Virus record (IMG/VR): IMGVR_UViG_3300042892_005961
Coordinates: 1 to 64,000 of that record
Length of the DNA: 64,000 bases
DNA from: a virus
Reading direction: 5' to 3' (one strand)
In this document: in pieces, positions 49,181 through 56,505 of the stretch
Layout: every line of letters starts with the position of its first letter
Position numbering within the stretch: the stretch's first letter is position 1
The notes under the pieces: generated by a model
The model's input: the letters and a program-made list of their open reading frames with translations, nothing else
What the model was told of the DNA's origin: nothing
Databases searched by the model: none
Made by a program: the position numbers and the translations under genes

Positions 49181-49791
49181 GTACTATAACAGTTGTGATT
49201 GCTTCATATCAATATGGACATTTAGCCGCACATTGTATTGAAAGTGTTTTATGTCAATCGAGAAAACCTGATAAGATTTTATTTGTAGATGACGGTGTTG
49301 GTGATTGTAGTCACCTACCAAAAATATATCCTGAAGTTGAATATGTGTTGAGGGAAAAAAACATGGGTACTGTTGCAAATTTTCAGGATATGTTGATGAG
49401 AGTGACAACCGATAAATGTATGTTTTTAGGTGCAGATAATTGGTTAAGGGCAGATACTTTAGAAATATTAGACAAAATTGATGCTGATGTTGTTGTTTAT
49501 GATATAGTAGTTACCGGCGATTCAAAAAAAGGTTTACATGATAGACACGGGAATGAAATGACATCATATCAAGGGGATTTATATTGGACTAGATATAAAC
49601 AACATCATGGCTCAATGTTATATAAAACAAAATTAGCACAATCAATTGGTTACAAGGGAACCGGTGGTAAACATTCAGAAGAAGATTTATATCTTTTTAG
49701 AGAAATGAAAAATCGCGGTGCAAAAATGGAATGGGTTAAAGAAGGTCTTTTATATTACAGAAGACATAGAGAAAATTTTATAAAAACATAA
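49177..49791 (+). CDS. GT2-type glycosyltransferase
   Basis: A 204-residue GT-A enzyme: TITVVIASYQYGHLAAHCIESV, then KILFVDDGVGDCS (nucleotide-binding Asp pair), CMFLGADNWLRAD (about 82-94, DxD equivalent) and KHSEEDLYLFREM (catalytic ED motif). Complete but compact. Confidence 0.82.
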   Translation: MSTITVVIASYQYGHLAAHCIESVLCQSRKPDKILFVDDGVGDCSHLPKIYPEVEYVLREKNMGTVANFQDMLMRVTTDKCMFLGADNWLRADTLEILDKIDADVVVYDIVVTGDSKKGLHDRHGNEMTSYQGDLYWTRYKQHHGSMLYKTKLAQSIGYKGTGGKHSEEDLYLFREMKNRGAKMEWVKEGLLYYRRHRENFIKT

Positions 49792-49792
49792 T

Positions 49793-50905
49793 ATGAAAAT
49801 AAGTTTAGTGCTAGCGGTTTACAATAAATTAGATTTAACAACGGAATGTTACAAAAGATTACGTCAGTTATATCCCAACGCACCATTAGTTATTAGTAGT
49901 GGTGGATCAAGTGATGGAACCAAAGAATGGTTAGAATCATTAGAAGATGAAAACCTATCTTTCTTTCATGATGATGATCGTTTAACATTCTCAGAAACAT
50001 ATAACGCAGGTATTGATCTTGTTGATACGGAAAAAATTGTTCTTATCCATAACGATATGGTTATTGGTGAAGGTTTCTTAGAGGCAATAGAAAGACTATT
50101 AACTGAAAATATGATCTTATCCTACACAACAATTGAACCTCCTATTTTTAAAGGTCATTCAAGACCTGGTAAAGTATTGTTAGATTTGGGTAGTGGGTTT
50201 GATAACTTTGATCAAACTAATTTTAATAATTACATTCAAAAATGGAAAGATACTGATACACTACACGATGGTGCGGTCTTCTTTATGTCAGCATATAAGA
50301 AAACATTTATTGACTTAGGTGGTTTTGATGGATTTAGTTTTGTTCCATGTTTTTGTGAAGATGATGACTTTTTAATCCGTGCGAAACTAAAAGGGTATGA
50401 ATTAAAAACTTGTGATTCTGCAATTACCTATCATTTTGTTTCGCAGACATCAAGGTTCAGTGATGAAATGAAAGATGTACGTGGAACAATTGAAGCTCAT
50501 TCAATTAGAAACTTTATAAGAAAATGGGGGATTAGTATTCCAATGTTTAACGCGATGGATTATCAAACAACAGATAACTTTACATACGTTAAGAAAATTG
50601 TTGGTGTTAAATTAAGTAGTACCAAACATATTGAATTATTGGAACCATTCTTTGATAAGATTGAGATTGATGAGTTCCCAACGGAATATGTTGAAAAGGA
50701 ACAAGGATCTACTCGTTACAATTTAACTAAGAAATTTGAAGATGTTAATGATGTTGATATTAAAGTATTTGTTACCGATAACTTTAATCAGGATGATTTT
50801 AACATGGTCAACGCATTGAGAGTATCTCTTGATGATTACGGACCTGGTGTTTATGAAAATGGTAATATAACAGTGTTGATAATAGATAAGGATCAAAAGG
50901 CATAA
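49793..50905 (+). CDS. GT2-type glycosyltransferase with extra C-terminal domain
   Basis: A 370-residue enzyme: ISLVLAVYNKLDLTTECYKRL, LIHNDMVIG (metal site, about 81-89), GGFDGFSFVPCFCEDDDFLIRAKL (acceptor and ED motifs, about 180-203). The last 150 residues (from about 215) form an additional alpha/beta part of unknown role. It is the last gene of the plus-strand operon, meeting the minus-strand gene at 50893 with a 13-nt overlap. Confidence 0.82.
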   Translation: MKISLVLAVYNKLDLTTECYKRLRQLYPNAPLVISSGGSSDGTKEWLESLEDENLSFFHDDDRLTFSETYNAGIDLVDTEKIVLIHNDMVIGEGFLEAIERLLTENMILSYTTIEPPIFKGHSRPGKVLLDLGSGFDNFDQTNFNNYIQKWKDTDTLHDGAVFFMSAYKKTFIDLGGFDGFSFVPCFCEDDDFLIRAKLKGYELKTCDSAITYHFVSQTSRFSDEMKDVRGTIEAHSIRNFIRKWGISIPMFNAMDYQTTDNFTYVKKIVGVKLSSTKHIELLEPFFDKIEIDEFPTEYVEKEQGSTRYNLTKKFEDVNDVDIKVFVTDNFNQDDFNMVNALRVSLDDYGPGVYENGNITVLIIDKDQKA

Positions 50906-51528
50906 TTGCCGACGTGTTTAACCATCATACTTAAGTATGTGTCAATAAACACTTCATATCCTAATTCTCTTAACTTACCTAATAAAATAAAGTCTTCACC
51001 GAAGTAATCTTCGGTGTTTTCTTTATATCTAAATTCAAAATATGGTTTTTCTAATTTATCGAATGTATCTAATTTCATTAACATACATCCCATACCTACT
51101 CCCTCCACTTTAACGAGGTCTTCCTGTATTTCCATTGGTAACCAACTATTCCAATCATTTAAATCGGTGTATGCAACCGTTTTAAGGGGTTTTGAACGTC
51201 TCATATAGTTACATGCTACAATGTCCTTATTGTGTTCTAAAAGACGTAATGCGGTGGTTGGTGGGAACATCATATCACTATCTAACCAAAGGACATAATC
51301 TGAATTTACTTCCTTTGCTTTCTTAATAAGATTGTTTCTTTGATTTAATAATATTGTACTTGAATCGTAGAATAAATAAGCATCTATACCTGCCTCTCTT
51401 GTTGTATTAAATAATTGAGTTATACAATAAGAGAACTGACTATGAACAGTATCCCTCGTTGGGACTAATATTGATAACTTAAGTGGTTTTACCTCCCACA
51501 TTGAGCTATTGTTGATTGATTTACTCAT
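50893..51528 (-). CDS. GT-A glycosyltransferase-like protein
   Basis: A 211-residue protein: KLSILVPTRDTVHSQFSY near residue 16, YVLWLDSDMMFPP (about 82-94; DSD metal site), VGMGCMLMKL and EDFILLGKLRELGYEV (ED motif). Similar proteins are frequent in large phages. It overlaps the next gene by four bases. Donor unknown. Confidence 0.75.
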   Translation of the reverse strand: MSKSINNSSMWEVKPLKLSILVPTRDTVHSQFSYCITQLFNTTREAGIDAYLFYDSSTILLNQRNNLIKKAKEVNSDYVLWLDSDMMFPPTTALRLLEHNKDIVACNYMRRSKPLKTVAYTDLNDWNSWLPMEIQEDLVKVEGVGMGCMLMKLDTFDKLEKPYFEFRYKENTEDYFGEDFILLGKLRELGYEVFIDTYLSMMVKHVGNYAF

Positions 51529-51968
51529 AATCCCGGTATGTTGTCTGTTATGGTGTTATTTTGATATGTTATGTTTCTACCCGCTTCAACCATTTCTTCA
51601 ACCCTTTTAGATATAAGTTGAAAGTCTTTAATTGGGAGATTACTAATTGTTGTGTAAGTTAATCTTGAATATGTATTTGTTAGTAAGATATCTACAGCAC
51701 CAATCCTTGCCCATTTCTCAATAAAACACATTCTTAATATGTTCTCATCCCCACATAATAAACCTTCAATACGAACCTTATCGTACGTGTTTAATATCTC
51801 CACAAGTATTTGATGTTCCCTTCTGTAATAGGGTATAAAAGATAAAAAATACGTTAATTTGAGACGTTTAACAAACTTGATGAGTCTTTCTCTATCAAAG
51901 TTAATTCCGTTCCATTTAACGTACTGTAATTCGTATTTTGAGGGGTGATATTTATAACGTAAATCCAT
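51525..51968 (-). CDS. Hypothetical protein
   Basis: A 147-residue basic, helical protein (MDLRYKYHPSKYELQYVKWNG...). No recognised domain. It is co-translated with the GT-A gene downstream (ATGA overlap) and lies next to the fibre genes; an ATTATATTATAATG leader precedes it. Confidence 0.6.
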   Translation of the reverse strand: MDLRYKYHPSKYELQYVKWNGINFDRERLIKFVKRLKLTYFLSFIPYYRREHQILVEILNTYDKVRIEGLLCGDENILRMCFIEKWARIGAVDILLTNTYSRLTYTTISNLPIKDFQLISKRVEEMVEAGRNITYQNNTITDNIPGL

Positions 51969-52005
51969 ACATTATAATATAATAAAAAAAGGTGAAAATG
52001 TAAAA

Positions 52006-52224
52006 TTAATATGTACCTGAACCTGATAAACCACCAAAAGATGCTCCTTCAGCAGTTTCAGATCCACTTGGGATACTTGCAACCCCCGAATACGATCTAT
52101 TACGACCAACACCTAAAGTTGAATTTAAACCCACCTCTATTGAACCGGCAGTAGCTGTTAATCCTAAAACTACACTAATTCTTCCCATACTTACTTCGGT
52201 TCCCGTTGCTGGTACTGTACCCAT
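52006..52224 (-). CDS. Small Gly/Ser-rich putative virion protein
   Basis: A 72-residue protein: MGTVPATGTEVSMGRISVVLGL..., with LTATAGSIEVGLNSTLGVG and a Gly/Ser-rich tail. Small proteins of this style are commonly placed next to tail fibres in marine phages. A TATTTATA box (52255-52261) lies 30 nt upstream, partly inside a long hairpin. No function known. Confidence 0.6.
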   Translation of the reverse strand: MGTVPATGTEVSMGRISVVLGLTATAGSIEVGLNSTLGVGRNRSYSGVASIPSGSETAEGASFGGLSGSGTY

Positions 52225-52257
52225 GATATATTTCTTTTAACTAAGTTCTTTGTTATA

Positions 52258-52294
52258 AATACTTACCACATTTTTTTAAGACGTGGTAAGTATT
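52258..52294 (-). promoter_or_regulatory. Long perfect hairpin with embedded TATTTAT box
   Basis: A 12-bp perfect inverted repeat AATACTTACCAC/GTGGTAAGTATT around a 13-base loop, between the fibre gene and the 72-residue gene. No U-tract follows on the minus strand, so it may be a processing or stability signal. One arm, with the next bases, contains the TATTTAT promoter-like box. Confidence 0.6.
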
Positions 52295-52306
52295 CATTTA
52301 ATGTAA

Positions 52307-53653
52307 TTATTTTATTTTAGCTTCTAAAGCTTCAACACGAATTAATAATTCTTTGTTTGTTTCAATTAACAAAGCAACTAATTTTTCATATTTAACAGCC
52401 ATATAACCGTTGTCTCTTGTTGTTACAATTTCAGGTAAAACTGCATCAATTTCTTGTGCAATAACTCCTATATCGTGACCTTCGTTCTCATGTATACCCG
52501 GCATTTCTTTCCAATCAAAATAATAACCGTTGATTTGTTTTAATATATCTAAAGAACCTGTAATTGAATGAATGTTTTCTTTTAGTCTTTCATCAGAACT
52601 GTAAAATGCAATAACGTCATTTGTCGCTCTAATTAAACCGACAGTTGTTGGTGTTGACGTACCTACACCCAAAGCTCCTGTTAATGATACTGTTGTTCCG
52701 TTATCAGTTATTGATGAGTTACCCACAGTCGATGCTGATGTGAATTTAGTCAATATATTGGTAGTACCTGATGTTGTGATTGAAGTTCCTGAAGAACCAT
52801 TTGATCCTGAAGAACCTGATGTTCCTGAAGAACCATTTGATCCTGAAGAACCTGATGTTCCTGATGAACCTGAAGAACCACTTGTTCCTGAAGAACCTGA
52901 TGTTCCTGAAGAACCGTTAGAACCTGAAGAACCACTTGTTCCTGAAGAACCACTTGTTCCTGAAGAACCTGAAGAACCATTAGATCCTGAAGATCCACTT
53001 GTTCCTGAAGAACCATTAGATCCTGAAGATCCACTTGTTCCTGAAGAACCTGAAGAACCACTTGTTCCTGAAGAACCTGAAGAACCACTTGTTCCTGATG
53101 TTGCTGCAGTATATGATGTTCCATTAATGAATAATGAACCAGTCACAACCATACTACCACTAACAGACATGCTACCTGTGATAGATTGACTACCAGTAAT
53201 ATTTTGACTACCTACTAATGTACTTTGACTTGATCCTGCAGAACCTGTTGGAGGAACTGGTAGACCTACCGCCGCCAAACTTGCTGAAGTTTGTACAACT
53301 TGAGTACCTATTTGGATTGTACCATCAGTGTTTGTACTGATAGCTTTTATACCACCAATAAAGATAGATCCTGTAGATACATAGATGTCCTTCCACCAAT
53401 GTGTCGCATCACCCAAATCGTAAGCATTATTAACAGATGGGATTATAGATCCGCTAATTGTTTGGTTTGCTGTGAATAGGTTACTACCTGTGGTAGCGAA
53501 ACGAGCAGAACCCGTTGTGTTTAGGGATAGTGCGTTTGTGGATGTACCACTAATCGCAGCATTTATTGTTCCGTCTACCGTAAGATCTCCAAAAAAACGA
53601 GCCGAGCCCGATACGTTTAGTGATCCAGAGACATTTGCGTCAAATATTTTCAT
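52307..53653 (-). CDS. Tail fibre with Gly-Ser/Thr triplet shaft and S74 chaperone
   Basis: A 448-residue fibre protein. Residues 1-186 have repeated VSGS-type beta segments and NNAYDLGDATHWWKDIYVSTG, typical of phage fibres. Residues 187-291 are about 35 consecutive G-(S/T)-(S/N) triplets. From about residue 350, SSDERLKENI begins the S74 intramolecular chaperone (Ser/Lys of autocleavage present), ending in a coiled coil LIRVEALEAKIK-like segment. The chaperone trimerises and is then cleaved off. It is directly downstream of a BAHT heptosyltransferase gene, a likely enzyme for the Ser-rich shaft. Confidence 0.85.
   Translation of the reverse strand: MKIFDANVSGSLNVSGSARFFGDLTVDGTINAAISGTSTNALSLNTTGSARFATTGSNLFTANQTISGSIIPSVNNAYDLGDATHWWKDIYVSTGSIFIGGIKAISTNTDGTIQIGTQVVQTSASLAAVGLPVPPTGSAGSSQSTLVGSQNITGSQSITGSMSVSGSMVVTGSLFINGTSYTAATSGTSGSSGSSGTSGSSGSSGTSGSSGSNGSSGTSGSSGSNGSSGSSGTSGSSGTSGSSGSNGSSGTSGSSGTSGSSGSSGTSGSSGSNGSSGTSGSSGSNGSSGTSITTSGTTNILTKFTSASTVGNSSITDNGTTVSLTGALGVGTSTPTTVGLIRATNDVIAFYSSDERLKENIHSITGSLDILKQINGYYFDWKEMPGIHENEGHDIGVIAQEIDAVLPEIVTTRDNGYMAVKYEKLVALLIETNKELLIRVEALEAKIK
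52781..53095 (-). repeat. Gly-X-Y triplet repeat (GSS/GTS/GSN) in the fibre gene
   Basis: About 315 bp of 9-nt units encode 35 Gly-(Ser/Thr)-(Ser/Asn) triplets. Around 60% of residues carry a hydroxyl. No Pro or Lys is present, so collagen stability must come from other forces. The DNA periodicity favours slippage, so repeat number is likely variable between strains. Confidence 0.9.
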
Positions 53654-53674
53654 AGGTTATATTGTTATACCCTA

Positions 53675-53681
53675 ATAAATA
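53675..53681 (-). promoter_or_regulatory. TATTTAT box (putative phage promoter) of the fibre gene
   Basis: Minus-strand AAAGTATTTATTAGG, 21 nt before the fibre ATG. A palindrome TTTGAACTTTCAAA lies just upstream (53683-53696). Confidence 0.5.
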
Positions 53682-53713
53682 CTTTGAACTTTCAAATTGT
53701 ATAAAAAATATCT

Positions 53714-55843
53714 CTAAATTGGTAGAAGTTTTTCGAGTTTTTCTATAACTTCTCCTCCTGTAATAGTTTTTGAACATTCAAATTGGTTTTCTGTCTTTTC
53801 ATGAATAGGACACCAATTCCAATTACCTGGATCAAATTCATGGTTAGACCAACAACTATTACATACATTTTTATTGATTACCCTTGTTACACCGTCTAAT
53901 GGTTCTAAATCTACGTCAGTAAAACCTGAAATAATTACTGTAGGGGTTCCTGACGCCCAAGATAACCAACTTAATCCACTGCTTATACCTATAAATAATT
54001 CAGACTCTTGTAAAACTTTTATGATATCGGTCAGTTTACCCTTAGGTTGTACCGTAATTCCTTTAGGATGTTTGTTACCCATGTAACCATCTTCCTCACG
54101 AGATAAGAGTCTGACTTCATAATTCTTAGCTTTAAGATAATCTACCACCTCCTGCCAACCGGTTGGATTATTCCAATATTTACATTGAGCTGTTGAATGA
54201 ATAGCAATTGAAACCAATTTTTTCTTCTTCTTACCTAATTTCTTTAATTTAGGTTTAAGTTCCACATAATCCAATCCGAGAATATCGGATGCCACTTTCA
54301 TTAATGGTTCCTTTTTAGGGTCGTTGTAATGTTTTGTATAATCAATTTTACGTTCATTAGTATAAAATAACCCCAAACGATATAACGCGTGTATATTATT
54401 TACGTTTGATCCAGGTAAAACAAACTCAATATCGGGATACTGATCTTTGAATAGATCATTATTGAATGATGAACAAATTACTTTACATTTATTATCTGTT
54501 CTAAATTTCTCAACATATGGTATCCAAGCTAAACTATCTCCTAATGATTTAGATTCAAAACATATCATTACTCTTTTATCCGTTAAATCAAAATTATACT
54601 CTTGGTAGAAATTATTATCAACACCTTTAATTTTAATTAACCAATCTACATAGTATTTTTTAGACGATCTAACCCAATGATTACTCTTTAAATTAAACTC
54701 AAATTCTAATTTACCATTTTTCTTATCTATAAATTGAACGTTGTAAAGATAATCACCTTCTTCTAATACCTCAACAAATGGACCATCAACAAAATGAATG
54801 TTTGTTCTTCTATTTGTGTTAACATTATTTCTTGATAGTTTATTCTTTCTTCTAAACTCATTCATTTCATCTTTAAGTTCCTGTGTGAATATTTCCAATC
54901 CTTGATGACGTACTTCAACTACTTCATTTTGTTTATATTCACCGAGTCTTTCTAATTTGTATTCACCCTTTTTAACTGTATGGAATTTTTTATATGTTCC
55001 ATAGTTAACTTCAATTAAATAATCCTTATCAGCTGGTTGTTCTGAAAATCCGGATATAAAATGAATAAACAATTGTCCCGCATCATCAACACCTAAATAA
55101 GTTTGTAAACGAGCACCATTTTTTAATATACCATTCCTATTCCATACCGCAAACATATTAAGTTCATTATCATTAGGGATATACTTACTAACAAATATAC
55201 TATTGGTAACCTTCTTAATTGATTGGTATAATTGTTTTTCTAATTGCCATCTATCGGGTTTACCCTTGAAGTATTCTTCTTTACTATTAATAAGACTAAT
55301 CATCTTTAACGCAACATCGGTCTTAATTGAAAAGATATAAGCTGAACTATATGGATTACTTTCTTTTGTTGATCCTTCTGAATACTCGTAAACTACGGCA
55401 TCATTACTTCTAATATATTCCATAAATGCTTGACGATACTGAATTTCATCTGGTAAGTTATCATACTCTAAGAAATGAATATATTGTTTACCTAATTGTT
55501 TAACAAGATTGAAAGCATTTTTCATTGTCAACCAAATTGCATAGTCGTGATGAAAATCTATTTTATTAGTTATCTTATACGTTCCCATATCAGTCCATCT
55601 ATCACTATTAATACCATACTCAGCAAAATCCTTTTCTAATAATATGTCGTTATTACCATCATATAGATAGTAATCCGCTAACACTTGTATCTCAGGTGAA
55701 ACTGCATAATGTCCACATAATATAATGGGACAATTATAAACCTTTAAACTTATAAGTAATTTCTTTAAAACATTTTCTTTATCTTTATTATCAGGCCAGC
55801 AGTCAACTACAAAAACATCATCATTAAATTGTGTATATCCCAT
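53714..55843 (-). CDS. BAHT-family protein O-heptosyltransferase fused to a GT-A-like domain
   Basis: A 709-residue fusion. Residues 1-320 are homologous to the stand-alone protein at 2248-3207. From about 350 the protein matches bacterial autotransporter heptosyltransferases (TibC/Aah): IHFVDGPFVEVLEEGD, FDLTDKRVMICFESKSLGDS, AWIPYVEKF, a GT9 fold (GISSGLSWLSWASGTP), and the iron-finger cysteines CNSC ... NWNWCP ... FECSKTI near the end. TibC/Aah attach heptose from ADP-heptose to serines of autotransporter repeats. The neighbouring gene is a Ser-rich fibre, the obvious candidate substrate. No signal peptide; cytoplasmic. Confidence 0.85.
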   Translation of the reverse strand: MGYTQFNDDVFVVDCWPDNKDKENVLKKLLISLKVYNCPIILCGHYAVSPEIQVLADYYLYDGNNDILLEKDFAEYGINSDRWTDMGTYKITNKIDFHHDYAIWLTMKNAFNLVKQLGKQYIHFLEYDNLPDEIQYRQAFMEYIRSNDAVVYEYSEGSTKESNPYSSAYIFSIKTDVALKMISLINSKEEYFKGKPDRWQLEKQLYQSIKKVTNSIFVSKYIPNDNELNMFAVWNRNGILKNGARLQTYLGVDDAGQLFIHFISGFSEQPADKDYLIEVNYGTYKKFHTVKKGEYKLERLGEYKQNEVVEVRHQGLEIFTQELKDEMNEFRRKNKLSRNNVNTNRRTNIHFVDGPFVEVLEEGDYLYNVQFIDKKNGKLEFEFNLKSNHWVRSSKKYYVDWLIKIKGVDNNFYQEYNFDLTDKRVMICFESKSLGDSLAWIPYVEKFRTDNKCKVICSSFNNDLFKDQYPDIEFVLPGSNVNNIHALYRLGLFYTNERKIDYTKHYNDPKKEPLMKVASDILGLDYVELKPKLKKLGKKKKKLVSIAIHSTAQCKYWNNPTGWQEVVDYLKAKNYEVRLLSREEDGYMGNKHPKGITVQPKGKLTDIIKVLQESELFIGISSGLSWLSWASGTPTVIISGFTDVDLEPLDGVTRVINKNVCNSCWSNHEFDPGNWNWCPIHEKTENQFECSKTITGGEVIEKLEKLLPI

Positions 55844-56505
55844 TATCTTTTTCTTATTAAAATTATTCCATTAAGGAAGGTTATTGATTCTATATCAGTT
55901 CTACAATCAGGTTGTACTTTATTTGAATATGGTATTAGTTTATCTTCTCGTCGATCCCATACTGCGGCTTGATCATCTAAGTTCTCAACACCTCTAAAGT
56001 TAATATCATCCGTTAATTTCTTGAAGTATTCCATCATACTCTTAGGGTCATTTAAACCTCCACCGTACCAAGGGAAATAGGATGTTGCAACATCTTCAAC
56101 AATGTACATACCACCCGATTTAACGTATTGAAATAGTGTTTTAAATGAATAAATAACATGTTCATTCAAATGTGATCCGTCATCTAATATAAAATCAAAT
56201 GGACCATATTCATTTGAAATTTGATTTAAAAACTTATCATCATCTTGTGAACCTATTTCAACAAAAATTCTATCTTCCTCATATTTTTTACAATCAGGAT
56301 TGATGTCAATACCTAAAATATTAGAACGATAATAATAATCCTTCCAAGTTAATAGTGATTTACCATCTAAGACACCAATCTCCAATATGTTTAATTTATC
56401 ATATCTGTTAAATGGTAAATACTTTTCATATTTAACACAATAATTGTGATTGTCGGAAGACTTATCAGTTCCGTATACTTTAGCCAAATTATCTAATGTA
56501 CTCAT
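55843..56505 (-). CDS. SAM methyltransferase (MycE/macrocin-type)
   Basis: A 220-residue methyltransferase: LAKVYGTDKSSDNHNYCVKYE at the start, ILEIGVLDGKSLLTWKDYY (motif I), GIDINPDCKKYE, and FDFILDDGSHLNEHVIYSFK with MYIVEDVATSYFPW, all typical of macrocin/MycE-like sugar O-methyltransferases. ATG at 56503-56505 preferred to an upstream TTG. It overlaps both neighbours, lying between the BAHT fusion and the three-domain protein. Confidence 0.8.
   Translation of the reverse strand: MSTLDNLAKVYGTDKSSDNHNYCVKYEKYLPFNRYDKLNILEIGVLDGKSLLTWKDYYYRSNILGIDINPDCKKYEEDRIFVEIGSQDDDKFLNQISNEYGPFDFILDDGSHLNEHVIYSFKTLFQYVKSGGMYIVEDVATSYFPWYGGGLNDPKSMMEYFKKLTDDINFRGVENLDDQAAVWDRREDKLIPYSNKVQPDCRTDIESITFLNGIILIRKR

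Noticed and set aside
52750-53124. Second minus-strand ORF over the repeat (VLQEQVVLQ repeats)
   Set aside because: A shifted frame of the same 9-nt repeat units; no start context and no sequence outside the repeat that looks coding.
52740-53189. Plus-strand ORF of 149 codons rich in Pro/Glu/Asp (PEEPxxPEEP repeats)
   Set aside because: It is the antisense reading of the Gly-Ser triplet repeat in the fibre gene; repeat codons create a long open frame by chance. The fibre frame has S74 and shaft domains on the other strand.
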